64,000 nucleotides of DNA from Archivesica marissinica (Eukaryota > Mollusca > Bivalvia > Venerida > Vesicomyidae): assembly GCA_014843695.1 (NCBI GenBank), contig CM026402.1, positions 17,669,449-17,733,448 of the forward strand. The letters run 5' to 3'. The notes beneath the pieces are model-generated. The model was not told the DNA's origin. It ran no database searches and was given only the letters and a program-made list of their open reading frames with translations. Position numbers and translations under genes: made by a program. The stretch's first letter is position 1, and every line of letters starts with the position of its first letter. Below, in pieces: positions 31,190 through 43,124 of this stretch.

Positions 31190-33080
31190 GTCATAACTCA
31201 CATGCTGCTAATGGAATGTGCACGTCAGTCATAACTCTGCAGCGGTTAATGGTTTGTGTTTGTCAGTCATAACTCTGACGCTGCTAATAGTTTGTGTTTG
31301 TCAGTCATAACTCTGACGCTGCTAATGGTTTGTGTTTGTCAGTCATAACTCTGACGCTGCTAAAGGAAGGTGTATGTCAGTCATAACCCTAAAGCTGCTA
31401 AAGGAAGGTGTATGTCAGTCATAACCCTAAAGCTGCTAAAGGAAGGTGTATGTCAGTCATAACCCTAAAGCTGCTAAAGGAAGATGTATGTCAGTCATAA
31501 CCCTAAAGCTGCTAAAGGAAGGTGTATGTCAGTCGTAACTCTGAAGCTGCTAAAGGAAGGTGTATGTCAGTCGTAACTATGCAGCTGCTAAAGGAAGGTG
31601 TATGTCAGTCGTAACTATGAAGCGGCTAAAGGAAGGTGTATGTCAGTCGTAACTATGAAGCTGCTAAAGGAAGGTGTATGTCAGTCATAACTCTGCAGCT
31701 GCTAAAGGAAGGTGTATGTCAGTCATAACCCTAAAGGTGCTAAAGGAAGGTGTATGTCAGTCGTAACTCTGCAGCTGCTAAGGGAAGGTGTATGTCAGTC
31801 GTAACTCTGAAGCGGCTAAAGGAAGGTGTATGGCAGTCGTAACTCTGCAGCTGCTAAAGGAAGGTGTATGTCAGTCGTAACTCTGAAGCGGCTAAAGGAA
31901 GGTGTATGTCAGTCGTAACTATGAAGCGGCTAAAGGAAGGTGTATGTCAGTCGTAACTATGAAGCTGCTAAAGGAAGGTGTATGTCAGTCGTAACTCTGC
32001 AGCTGCTAAAGGAATGTGTATGTCAGTCATAACTCTGTAGCTGCTAAAGGAAGGTGTATGTCAGTCATAACTCTGCAGCTGCTAAGGGAAGGTGTATGTC
32101 AGTCGTAACTCTGCAGCTGCTAAGGGAAGGTGTATGTCAGTCGTAACTCTGCAGCTGCTAAGGGAATGTGTATGTCAGTCGTAACTCTGAAGCTGCTAAA
32201 GGAAGGTGTATGTCAGTCGTAACTCTGCAGCTGCTAAGGGAAGGTGTATGTCAGTCATAACGCTGCAGCTGCTTATGGTTTGTGTTTGTCAGTCATAACT
32301 CTGACGCTGCTAATAGTTTGTGTTTGTCAGTCATAACTCTGACGCTACTAATGGTTTGTGTTTGTCAGTCATAACTCTGACGCTGCTAAAGGAAGGTGTA
32401 TGTCAGTCATAACCCTAAAGCTGCTAAAGGAAGGTGTATGTCAGTCATAACCCTAAAGCTGCTAAAGGAAGGTGTATGTCAGTCATAACCCTAAAGCTGC
32501 TAAAGGAAGATGTATGTCAGTTATAACCCTAAAGCTGCTAAAGGAAGGTGTATGTCAGTCGTAACTCTGAAGCTGCTAAAGGAAGGTGTATGTCAGTCGT
32601 AACTATGAAGCTGCTAAAGGAAGGTGTATGTCAGTCATAACTCTGCAGCTGCTAAAGGAATGTGTATGCCAGTCATAACCCTAAAGCTGCTAAAGGAAGG
32701 TGTATGTCAGTCGTAACTCTGCAGCTGCTAAGGGAAGGTGTATGTCAGTCGTAACTATGCAGCTGCTAAGGGAAGGTGTATGTCAGTCGTAACTCTGAAG
32801 CTGCTAAAGGAAGGTGTATGTCAGTCGTAACTCTGCAGCTGCTAAAGGAATGTGTATGTCAGTCATAACTCTGTAGCTGCTAAAGGAAGGTGTATGTCAG
32901 TCATAACTCTGCAGCTGCTAATGGAAGGTGTATGTCAGTCATAATTATGTAGCTGCTAATGGAAAGTGTATGCCAGTCATAACTCTGTAGCTGCTAATGG
33001 AAAGTGTATGTCAGTCATAACTCTGCAGCTGCTAATGGAGGGTGTATGTCAGTCATAACTCTGAGGTTGCTATTGAAGAA
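31190..33080. repeat. 38-bp satellite array with higher-order repeat
   Basis: About 50 units of GCTGCTAAAGGAAGGTGTAT and GTCAGTCATAACCCTAAA. A distinctive block of three TTTGTGTTTGTCAGTC-type units starts at 31251 and again at 32277, exactly 1026 bp (27 units) apart, and the subtype order after it is partly repeated. Confidence 0.97.
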
Positions 33081-35770
33081 AGACTTACAAACATGTTATC
33101 AATGGAGGGTGTTTATGTCAGAAGTCACTCAATGGAGGATGTTTATGTCAGAAGTCACTCAATGGAGGGTATTTATGTCAGAAGTCACTCAATGGAGGGT
33201 GTTTATGTCAGAAGTCACTCAATGGAGGGTGTTTATGTCAGAAGTCACTCAATGGAGGGTGTTTATGTCAGAACTCACTCAATGGAGGGTGTTTATGTCA
33301 GAAGTCATTCAATGGAGGGTGTTTATGTCAGAAGTCACTCAATGGAGGGTGTTTATGTCAGAAGTCACTCAATGGAAGTGGTTTATGTTAGAAGTCGTTC
33401 AATGGAAGTGGTTTATGTCAGAAGTCACTCAATGGAAGTGGTTGATGTCAGAAGTCACTCAATGGGAGCGGTTTATGTCATAAGACAAACGGTTTATGTC
33501 AAATGTCATGCAATGGAAGCGGTTTATGTGAGAAGTCGCTCAATCGAAGCGGTGTATGTCAAAAGTCGCTCAATGGAAGCGGTTTATGTCAGAAGTCACT
33601 AAATGAAAGAGGTGTATACCAGAAGTCACTCAATGTAAGAGGTTTATGTCAGAAGTCACTCAATGGAAGCGGTTTATGTCAGAATGCACTCAATGGAAGA
33701 GGTTTAAGACAGAAGTCACTCAATGGGAGCGGTTTATGTCAGAAGACAAACGGTTTATGTCAGAAGTCACTCAATGAAAGTGGTTTATGTCAGAAGTCAC
33801 TCAACGGGAGCTGTTTATGTCAGAAGTCAAACGGTTTATGTCAGAAGTCACTCAATGGAAGTGGTTTATGTCAGAAGTCACTCAATGGGAGCGGTTTATG
33901 TCAGAAGTCACTCGATGGAAGCGGTTTATGTCAGAAGTCAAACGGTTTTTGTCAGAAGTCACTCAATGGAAGCGGTTTAGGTAAGAAGTCACTCAATGGA
34001 AGTGGTTTATGTCAGAAGTCACTCAATGGAAGTGGTTTATGTCAGAAGTCACTCAATGGAAGTGGTTTATGTTAGAAGTCCCTCGATGGGAGCGGTTTAT
34101 GTCAGAAGTCACTAATTGGAAGCGGTTTATGTCAGAAGTCACTCGATGTAAGCGGTTTATGTCAGAAGTCATTCAATAGAAATGGTTTATGTCAAAAGTC
34201 ATTCAATGGAAGTGGTTTATGTCAGAAGTCACTCGATGGAAGCGGTTTATATCAGAAGTCATTCAATAGAAATGGTTTATATCAGAGGTCATTCAATGGA
34301 AGCGGTTTATGTCAGAAGTCACTCAATGGAGGGTGTTTATGTCAGAAGTCACTCAATGGAGACGGTTTCTGTCAGAAATGGCACAATGGAAGCCGTTTAA
34401 GTCAGAAGTCACTAAATGAAAGAGGTATATACCAGAAGTCACTCAATGTAAGAGGTTTATGTCAGAAGTCACTCAATGGAAGCGGTTTATGTCAGAAGTC
34501 GCTCAATGGAAGCGGTTTATGTCAAAAGTCGCTCAATGAAAGACGTGAATACCAGAAGGCACTCAATGAAAGAGGTTTAAGACAGAAGTCACTCAATGGA
34601 AGCGGTTTATGTGAGAAGTCGCTCAATGGAAGCGGTTTATGTCAAAGGTCGCTCAATGGAAGCGGTTTATGTGAGAAGTCACTCAATGTAAGAGGTTTAT
34701 GTCAAAAGTCGCTCAATGGAAGCGGTTTATGTGAGAAGTCGCTCAATGGAAGCGGTTTATGTCAAAAGTCGCTCAATGGAAGCGGTTTATGTCAAAAGTC
34801 GCTCAATGAAAGACGTGAATACCAGAAGGCACTCAATGAAAGAGGTTTAAGACAGAAGTCACTCAATGGAAGCGGTTTATGTGAGAAGTCGCTCAATGGA
34901 AGCGGTTTATGTCAAAGGTCGCTCAATGGAAGCGGTTTATGTGAGAAGTCACTCAATGTAAGAGGTTTATGTCAAAAGTCGCTCAATGGAAGCGGTTTAT
35001 GTCAGAAGTCACTCAATGGAAGCGGTTTATGTGAGAAGTCGCTCAATGGAAGCGGTTTATGTCAAAAGTCGCTCAATGAAAGACGTGAATACCAGAAGGC
35101 ACTCAATGAAAGAGGTTTAAGACAGAAGTCACTCAATGGAAGCGGTTTATGTCAGAAGTCGCTCAATGGAAGCGGTTTATGTCAGAAGTCACTCAATGGA
35201 AGCGGTTTATGTCAGAAGTCGCTCAATGAAATATGTTTATGTCAGAAGTCACTCAATGGAAGCGGTTTATGTCAGAAGTCGCTCAATGAAAGAGGTTTAT
35301 GTCAGAAGTCACTCAATGGAAGCGGTTTATGTCAGAAGTCACTCAATGAAAGACGTGAATACCAGAAGGCACTCAATGAAAGACGTGAATACCAGAAGGC
35401 ACTCAATGAAAGACGTGAATACCAGAAGGCCCTCAATGAAAGATTTTTAAGACAGAAGTCACTCAATGGGAGCGGTTTATGTCAGAAGACAAACGGTTTA
35501 TGTCAGAAGTCACTCAATGGAAGTGGTATATGTCAGAAGTCACTCAATGGGAGCGGTTTATGTCAGAAGTCAAACGGTTGATGTCAGAAGTCACTCAATG
35601 GAAACGGTTTATGTCAGAAGTCACTCGATGGAAGCGGTTTATGTCAGAAGCCATTCAATGGAAGCGGTTTATGTCAGAAGTCAAACGGTTTATGTCAGAA
35701 GTCACTCAATGGAAGCGGTTTAGGTAAGAAGTCACTCAATGGAAGCGGTTTATGTGAGAAGTCACTCAAA
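33081..35770. repeat. 30-bp satellite array with higher-order repeats
   Basis: About 90 units of GAAGTCACTCAATGGAAGCG plus GTTTATGTCA, with 21-bp short units (GAAGTCAAACGGTTTATGTCA minus one base pair group) interspersed. A nine-unit block beginning GCTCAATGAAAGACGTGAAT recurs at 34531, 34801 and 35071 (270-bp steps). A separate block at 33723-33980 is repeated at 35466-35723. The ten-codon period keeps three frames open; the resulting repetitive proteins are not accepted as genes. Confidence 0.97.
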
Positions 35771-36700
35771 CATAATATCATTTAGCATGAAGAATGCTAA
35801 TGCATTACTTTGCAATCATCTGCCAATCAGCAAGTACCCTTCAGAAATACAGACGATGCAATGAATGTATTGTTGTTCATATCCAGATTGTGTTCATATC
35901 TTCTATGTAAATAAGCGAAATTAAATAGCATTATCTTTAAGTTTGGCAAATTACCCCCGCTACTCTATCAGTGTGTATTTCACCTAACATGAATAACCAT
36001 GCCAATAATTTACATCAATTCAAAATAGTCTGAGGTCTTTAACCATATATTTATTCTTCAGGCATTGCCAAATGTGCTTCTTAACGTCCGAATGAAATGT
36101 ATGATAAACAATGACTTACATAATGTTCCTGTCTATATAGTTATATGTGGTCGCTTCCTGCAATACAAAACTTCCACCACATGACGTCATCATTCCGTCT
36201 GTGCTGCCATGTTGTTTGGCAAAGTTGTTAAGAAATTATATAAAATTATATTGTATGGTAGAGTAATTTTTTTTGTCTTCATAAAATATTTATTTTTCAT
36301 CCCAATCACAAATTGTTCATACGTAGCTGGAAAGCTCTCAGTGGACAGAGTTTCGTATCACTAACGAATACAGATTAATTTACCTGTATATTAATTTCAA
36401 CTTTCGAATAAAATTAGATGCAAGTTAAGTTTTTATAAATTATAATCCATACATCATTGTCAAAAATAAATTAATGCTTAAAACAGTGCATTTACCTGTA
36501 CAAGCATACCGACTTTTATATTAACAAGCAATAATTAACTATGTTATTGCAATTAAAGAATTACTAGGAAAATCCTGAAATTGCCATTCATAAAACTTGC
36601 CAAACAAAATGGCGGCCTAGATTAATATATTATCAGTGTTTTTTTTATATTCACTATGTTTTCACAGGCCGTGGGGACTATTTTACTGCAGTTCGCACTC
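35771..36700. other. Unassigned region
   Basis: A+T-rich, no gene or repeat family recognised. Confidence 0.4.
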
Positions 36701-36820
36701 TCCGTTCTTCTTATCTGTTTGACACATTGCCCATATAGCGAATATTGCGAAATCGAGAACTTTAATTACTATTTACTAGGTTGCCAAAGATACGCGAATT
36801 TACGGACAGAAATGTTGAAT
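36701..36820 (+). pseudogene. Possible LINE C-terminal fragment
   Basis: The frame reads Y-Y-L-L-G-C-Q-R-Y-A-N-L-R, resembling the end of LINE zinc-knuckle domains (H-x-L-x-x-C-x-x-Y-x-x-L-R). The upstream cysteines are only partly conserved. Confidence 0.4.
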
Positions 36821-36882
36821 ATTTTCCATTTCTACAATGACACTATTGTGTGTGTTAGTTTGTATGTGAAGTAGATATTGCA

Positions 36883-37118
36883 TATACTGACACCATAACA
36901 TCAACTGTGCACTTTTATATTGAGCATTACTATTTCGTTATAAATTATAGAATTATGGATTTTACTATCATGAGTGAAGAAAATAATCCTTCACACATTG
37001 CACTATTTTACCCACAATTTCGCACATTTTCATACCAAATTTGCCTATATTTTATAAAATGATATCAATGATACCACCCACTAAGTCAAGTACACCGTTT
37101 ATTGTTGGCGTCAGTATA
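36883..37118 (+). mobile_element. MITE-3 copy 2
   Basis: Bounded by TATACTGACACCATAACATC on the left and GTTGGCGTCAGTATA on the right, with inner halves AACTGTGCACTT and AAGTACACCGTT. About 236 bp including terminal TA. Confidence 0.8.
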
Positions 37119-37683
37119 GATTGAATAACCATGCTTATCGATCTTGTGTTAGCAGTACACTCCCATGCCTATTTTACTGCGAGACATTATTGCAAAACCG
37201 GATCACAATATAATTATTCAGTCGAAATATTCGATTAGTGATGTTTGTGTCCACCCTGTCTCTTAATACTTATTAATATAACTGTAGACGTGTATGTTTC
37301 AGTGTTCCGCCCGTAATGCTTCAATCTGTACTTCAGAATCAGTGTTCTCCTTGTGTTTCGTTTCGACAAGGGAACTGAATTTGATGGAATAAATTTGTTG
37401 ATTTAATGGGTTGGCATACCCAGAAGAATTCCTTTGAATATTAATTACGCATGTATTATAATGCACATACGTAGAGTGACTCGATGGAATGTGTCTGTCG
37501 TTTATCTATGACAGACTGGTCATGTGCTGTTATATCTGGAAGTCGGAGACCTTATATAGACTAGAAACAATTCCAATTGTAATAGGAACTATATCTTGCA
37601 TTTTGTATGTAATGTTTTCCAATGTAAATAATTTGTGTAAATTATTTATTCTGCTGTCTAGTATTGGAGGTAATTAAGGTATA
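37119..37683. other. Unassigned spacer
   Basis: No gene or repeat recognised. Confidence 0.35.
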
Positions 37684-37880
37684 TATACTCACACGAAAAA
37701 GAGACAGTGTGCACTTAGTTAGAGGGAAACATTTTATACTATCAACATATGCTAAATGTAATGGCTACATGATGTTTTACTTATATATTTGATCATTAAT
37801 AGAACACTGTTTTACGTGTGAATATAAGTATATAATACTCCCTCTAACCCAGAACACACTTTCTTTTTCGTGTGAGTATA
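37684..37880. mobile_element. MITE-3 related element, 197 bp
   Basis: Imperfect inverted ends of about 42 bp: TATACTCACACGAAAAAGAG and, inverted, the same with AAGAAAGTGTG. Flanked by TA. The inner GTGCACTTAGTTAGAGGGAA matches the MITE-3 subterminal box. Confidence 0.75.
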
Positions 37881-37981
37881 TTCTTAAATATGACGACTTA
37901 ATTCACCTAATATAAGGTTACACGTGTATCGTTTTATAATGTACAAAACGCAATAGCAGTGTCATTGTGTTAATATGCAAT

Positions 37982-38240
37982 GACTGTCCGATTAGCACAG
38001 TGGTTAGCGCGCTCGTTTCTCACCAATGCAATCCGGGTTCGATCCTCGGACCGGGAAGTATGTGAGATGGTACGGTGGTCGCCATATCGGACAAGTGAGT
38101 TTTCTCCGGGTAATCCGGTTTCCGCCCACACGAATGACCACAGATACGCTTACATCCGCGCCAACGAGAGTGATTAATATAAGTTGTTAGAACATGCTTC
38201 GCAATCGTTGTAAAGTAAATAATGTTTAAACTTTAATATA
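37982..38240 (+). mobile_element. SINE-C full-length copy
   Basis: Best-preserved SINE-C. TTAGCACAGTGGTTAGCGCG (box A), CCGGGTTCGATCC (box B), CTCCGGGTAATCCGG, CGCGCCAACGAGAGTG and the shared tail ending GCAATCGTTGTAAAGTAAAT. Confidence 0.93.
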
Positions 38241-38353
38241 TAATCGTCAAGCCCAAAAAGAGTTCGTGCATTTGGAAGATTTATAATGCAAAATGTCTCT
38301 GCAGCTTACTGTTATTCAGATAACAAGACACATACATTGGAATGGTCATGCAC

Positions 38354-38671
38354 ATGCAGGAAAACAGACGGATCTGTAGTCCAGTGGCAACACGCTGGAC
38401 TGGTAATACAGAGATCGCAGGTTCCATCCCCCGTCTGACCCTAATAAAATTAACAGTCTTTCAGATGGGACTTTAAACCGAGGTCTTGTATCGGTGCTTT
38501 ACACCGTGCACGTAAATGAACCAGAGGATAATATGGAATGGGTCTTTGTCTGTATCATTGCACTATCCTCCAATAATCTAAAATGACTTATCTCTTCATG
38601 AGGCGTCGCTCATATGGGCAACCGGTAGCGACGATAAATAAACGTAAAACACGCACACATATGCAGAAAAA
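38354..38671 (+). mobile_element. SINE-A copy 7 with TSD
   Basis: Plus-strand full-length SINE-A. Box B is altered (GGTTCCATCCC). Flanks ATGCAGGAAAA and ATGCAGAAAAA differ by one base. Confidence 0.92.
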
Positions 38672-38822
38672 TGAACAAACAAGAAAACGTAGAATAGATG
38701 GACGTACGTGGATAAAACTTCAATAGTTTTTGTCACAAATCTGACTCCCCCCAGAATTACATTTATAAATATGTGTTGCTAAATGTTCTTCATCTTCCAA
38801 GTATTTACAAGTACCACCCGCA

Positions 38823-38935
38823 AGAGCCGTCACGATTGTGCTATTGGGCAAGGCATTTAAATTCCACCTTGCCTCTTCTCTCTCCCTCGTGGCGATGGAT
38901 TCCATCAAGAATGAGGTCTCGAGAGTATGCATTTA
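38823..38935 (+). mobile_element. SINE-B fragment
   Basis: Body only (GAGCCGTCACGATTGTGC to ATGAGGTCTCGAGAGT); head and tail are missing. A detached tail-like piece is at 39831-39900. Confidence 0.82.
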
Positions 38936-39387
38936 TATACATGTAAGGGTAAGTAAGGCGAGTACTATACGCGAATACTAATGACAATACGATAGTGTAA
39001 GCTTTACTGTGGAAACTGTTAAATCAAATATGAAATATGAACTAACAATATATGATCAAATAAGGTCGCTTCATTAATGTATCCATTAGACATCACCCCG
39101 TGCTTCTGGATCGTACAATTACCGAGAGACGAACATCTTATCCAATATTTGTCATCTGAATCTGGACAGGTGCTTACATACCCCAATCACAGAAACTGGC
39201 TTGTATTAGCGCATCGGTATTTCGCGGAAGGTATTTCACATCACTATAAACCTGTTGATCATTCTATCTGTTCAGTGATCTATTCCGTTCTGATGGCGGC
39301 TCCTTTGATGATTTGGAGAGTAAACGGATCTACATTTTGAACGGCGCACGCTCGTGGAACTAATCGCTGAACTGTTGTTATAATGGA
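38936..39387. other. Unassigned region upstream of a promoter-like block
   Basis: Contains an 87-codon plus-strand frame (39077-39340) with no recognisable domain; not called as a gene. Confidence 0.35.
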
Positions 39388-39530
39388 GCGCGCCGATTGG
39401 TGAACGGATTTATATACAGTTACGATTGGTTAATAGGGACACACCTACAGCGCGAAACGGACTTCATACGCCCCCAAAGTCTATATATAGGAGGACAAAA
39501 CTCATTCGAGAGCTTCCAAACTATCCGTTC
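39388..39530 (+). promoter_or_regulatory. Histone-type promoter-like block without a gene
   Basis: Two inverted CCAAT boxes (CCGATTGGTGAAC and TACGATTGGTTAAT), a TATATATA box at about 39482, and an initiator-like CTCATTCGAGA about 25 bp downstream, close to the histone cap consensus. No histone or other open frame follows. It may be a detached promoter, or chance. Confidence 0.35.
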
Positions 39531-39545
39531 CCCGATTTAACAACG

Positions 39546-40455
39546 AAGACATAAATCCGCTAATGATTCTATATAAATGGGAAATTCGTAAATCCATTCT
39601 GTCAATAAATTGAATAATATTAAAAGAAGTGTTGAAATGTCTATCATTGTTTTTCGTCTGCGTTCCCGTCCTCGTATACAAAGGTCGTAGGTAACAACAC
39701 GCGTGTTTGTATATATACTTTAAACTATTATGGCAATAACCTACATTTGCAAATGGCAATTGCAATATGTGAAAGAAACACCAGCGCTAGGCGTAGTCGG
39801 CCTTATTATGTTTCGTTATTATAAAAATATTCTCGAGAGTGATAAATTAATATAAGTTGTTAGACCTTGTTTCACAATCGACCTAAGATATATTTGTATA
39901 AGCATAAGTTCTATTAAACGAACACACCTCCATTTTCTATGTGCTCTAGTATATATGACTCATTTGTGGGTTTATATGCAAATAAAACATCTTCATCTTC
40001 CTCCCTATATTAAATGCTTATTGCATCGATAAATGAGACTACAGTGAAGCAGAAAACCTGTCTCAGAACGTAACGACCTGTTCGTACAATACTTCATTTG
40101 TCTCTAGTATACAATCGGACACTCTGTCACAATGTTCAGATTATTTCCCATATTTTCCATTATAAGAATCCGTATGTTACTAACTATACAATGAGTTACT
40201 TTTGTTACATTGTACTCTGTCGCATTAGTGCTAAGCATCGCAGCATCCATGTGTAATTAACACATTATTCTTGCAATGCATTCTTGTCGGATATGAGTGA
40301 TGGAAGACGTCAAAGTTACTTTAGAAGACTTATTAAGCTCTTTAGCTATGTCTTGAACTACTTATCAGTAGTATAGCAGAAGCCATATCAGAGTTTGCAC
40401 TAATATTTTTCATCTAAGATTCGCTTCTTATAATCATACGTACGAGTATTGTCTT
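39546..40455. other. Mostly unassigned; SINE tail piece at 39831-39900
   Basis: The only recognised element is the SINE-B/C tail (CTCGAGAGTGATAAATTAAT, then ATAAGTTGTTAGACC). The remainder is A+T-rich and unique here. Confidence 0.45.
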
Positions 40456-40653
40456 CATCCGCTATGTCGAATTCCGTCTGACCGAATAAAATACTTCGAC
40501 ATTTTTGTCAAATTTGACTTAACGAAATTCGATATAAACAGAGCCAGTTATATGTAACATAGTAGTGTCTGAAACGGAACTTTGATCCGACTTCGAGATA
40601 ACCGGATAATTCGACATAACCGACTTTGACATAACGGATGTAGACTGTATATC
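40456..40653. mobile_element. MITE-4 copy, about 198 bp
   Basis: Left end TGTCTTCATCCGCTATGTCG, right end ATAACGGATGTAGACTGTAT. The ends are inverted repeats resembling pogo/Tigger-type termini (CAGTC, then a TCGAA-rich region); the superfamily is tentative. Confidence 0.65.
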
Positions 40654-40849
40654 AGAACCATGTTTCAGTATATGACGTTGCGTCTTTTGTCCGAATTATT
40701 TGCAAAGGAATTATATGTTATTGTGACGAAACCAAGGAAACATCGTCGCTGAAACAAACAAAAACAGAACAGGTGAAGTAGTATATTGATCACAATAAAA
40801 GTGCAATAAAGTCTACGTCCATTATGTCAAGTATGTTATGTACAATTCT

Positions 40850-41007
40850 CCGGTTATCTCGAAGTCGGATCAGAGTCACTTTCCAGACACTATCATTTTA
40901 AATATAACTGGATCTGTTTATATCAAATTTCGTTAAGTTAGTTTCGGTTATGTCGAAGTATTTTGTTCGGTCCGACGGAATTCGAAATAACGGATGTAGA
41001 CTGTATT
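40850..41007. mobile_element. MITE-4 partial copy, inverted
   Basis: Reverse-oriented partial copy of the element at 40456: TCTCGAAGTCGGATCAGAGT, later GAATTCGAAATAACGGATGT, then AGACTGTA. With its partner it forms arms of about 150-160 bp separated by about 245 bp. Confidence 0.65.
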
Positions 41008-41219
41008 AAACTCATTTTCCTGTTCAAAGTGGATGTCGCAATTTCTAAGAAAGGTGTTACCATACAAGTGTGTTCATTGAAAAACAGCATTGCTGAGGTT
41101 TTGTTGTAAAGAAATACACATTTTTAACATTTTTCTGTATTTGAACTCTCTTCGTTCCTACATGTCTCAGTGACGTAGCAACATGGCATAAGAGTAATAT
41201 AATGAATGTGCAGGCATCA

Positions 41220-42069
41220 CTTTTAGCTAGTGATGTGCATCGGTTTCAAAATCCATAATCGATTAATCAGAATAATCGGACGGGTAAACCGATTAGATAA
41301 TTGATTATTAATCGGGCAATTGATATAGTTATAAATCAAAATCATTCCATCTAATTTGTGAGTTTAACAATCTATTTAGTACTAATAAATTACTTACAAA
41401 TTACTAGTTTCGACAAATTAGTTACTCAGTTACATCTGAGTACTAGACTTTAAGTTACTGGACTGCCACCTGATATAAAATTAGTTTTTAAGTTAATAGA
41501 GTTCAGAACACTTAGTGACATACTAGTGAAAAGTCTAGTACTAGATACAGTTAGAATTGTTGTTGCAAACGTGCAATGCTAATAAAATACAGCCAATAGT
41601 AAATCGTAGTTTTAATTGAGGTATAAACAAACATAAAAGTAAGAGACAAAAATAAAGACATAAAACCATCCGTTCAACATCTGATGTGTCGATTAAAACT
41701 ATTATATGATACTGAACTTTAGACAGCTTCAATACAGAACAAATTATTTGAATTTGACAAATATGGAAGCAATATGCTAAAAAGTTTTAATTTAAAATTA
41801 TATTGAAAATAATTGTCATCAATCACTTGGTAGAATGTAGGCTGCAGACCACTTTTCTCTTCTTTTTTTCTTCTAAGTGTAACTGAACATTTTTTCAGCA
41901 CTTTAAGGCCAACATGATAATGACTTGATATATTTATATACACTATTATTCATGCCGTTTGTTTATTCTACTCGTTAAAAAATGTACATTATTGTAAGGT
42001 GCTTGTGGGATGCCCTCGACCCACAGGTCACCTATGACGAGGAAAATAAACGGGCCTTAAACGTGGTTC

Positions 42070-42108
<39 letters not shown>

Positions 42109-42218
42109 CTCGTTGATTATAATCGATTACACATTTTCACAATCGATTATCGCCGATGTCCATGCCGGCGAACGATTGTCGGCGACATAGCGATAATCGG
42201 TTTATCACCACTTTTAGC
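41220..42218. mobile_element. hAT-like non-autonomous element with 8-bp TSD
   Basis: Perfect 8-bp duplication CTTTTAGC at 41220-41227 and 42211-42218, the length typical of hAT transposons. Ends TAGTGATGTGCATCGGTTT and AATCGGTTTATCACCA are short imperfect inverted repeats, with ATCGATT-rich subterminal regions on both sides. No transposase frame is visible. A poly(A) block lies inside. Confidence 0.8.
42045..42106 (+). other. AATAAA followed by (A)36
   Basis: AATAAA (42045-42050) is followed 20 bases later by 36 consecutive A (42071-42106). This is the arrangement expected at the 3' end of a reverse-transcribed polyadenylated RNA. Confidence 0.8.
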
Positions 42219-42226
42219 ATGGTTCA

Positions 42227-42838
42227 TTAAAGCAGCATTACATCGTATGAAATAAAAGATATTTGAAAATTTCAATGTTTATGTATGGGTAGCAATGCTG
42301 CTACACATTCTAACATTATACTTTGTATGCTTATGTTCATGTGGTAAACAGTGTTTTTTTGCGATAAAACAAACTCGAAACCGAAAGTAGGACTTTCCGA
42401 GTCGATCGGTCACACACTTGTTTACAACCGGAACGCATCGTCCGCACTTGTTTACATTCAGAATGCATCGACCCCCATTTGTCCCACGTTGTACTTTTTA
42501 ATTAAATTACTTGATATGTTGATTCATACCTCTGTTAGCTAAGTCCTCTAGGGACATTTCTACATCCCCGCGAGGGGTTCGACATTAGAGGAAGATAGAT
42601 AGATAGTATTTCATGTTCAAAATATATACGTTGTATTCTACATCCTCTGTTATTTCACGCATGTGCACTGTGCGTGTTTACATTTCGTGTGTTGATAAAC
42701 AAATTCGCGTATACGACGGTTTAAATTGATTGGAATTTTATCGTTTCTGAGCGACTATTTCGATTTTTGTAAACACACACACATTAGTATTGATATTTTA
42801 CCCAAAACATCCTTTATTACGATGTAATGCTGCTTTAA
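42227..42838. mobile_element. MITE-2 copy 4, diverged, with nested LINE-G tail
   Basis: TTAA-bounded; TIRs TTAAAGCAGCATTACATCG and CGATGTAATGCTGCTTTAA. These differ from other copies at compensating positions in both ends (GCGACA to GCAGCA), so it is a subfamily. Confidence 0.8.
42533..42607 (+). mobile_element. LINE-G/SINE-D 3' tail fragment
   Basis: CATCCCCGCGAGGGGTTCGA, then CATTAGAGGAAGATAGATAG. Hairpin with GCGA loop and GATA tail, inserted inside MITE-2 copy 4. Confidence 0.8.
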
Positions 42839-43124
42839 TGTTGCTGGAATAAAATACCAAAGGGACACTCACACACATGTATTGTAATATCATTTTCTTA
42901 AAGCAATATGACTTTATAACTGTTTGTGTTAAAACAAGAACAGGGGAATAGTAATTTTTAATTACAACATGAAAAAATAAACAGGCTACTCCTCGTAGCT
43001 GGAAAAAAAAAGAACAAAAAAGAACAGAGGAATAGAATAAAAATCCACACTGATTTATAATAAAATAATAGTAATAATAATAATAAAAACATTATATAAC
43101 GAGGAAAACGTATTTGACTAGGTC

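Noticed and set aside
33004..35727. Repetitive protein frames (M-E-A-V-Y-V-R-S-H-S and others)
   Set aside because: The 30-bp period keeps three frames open in parallel; no start context, signal peptide or non-repeat domain.
39077..39340. 87-codon gene near the promoter-like block
   Set aside because: Lies upstream of the TATA box and has no recognisable domain.
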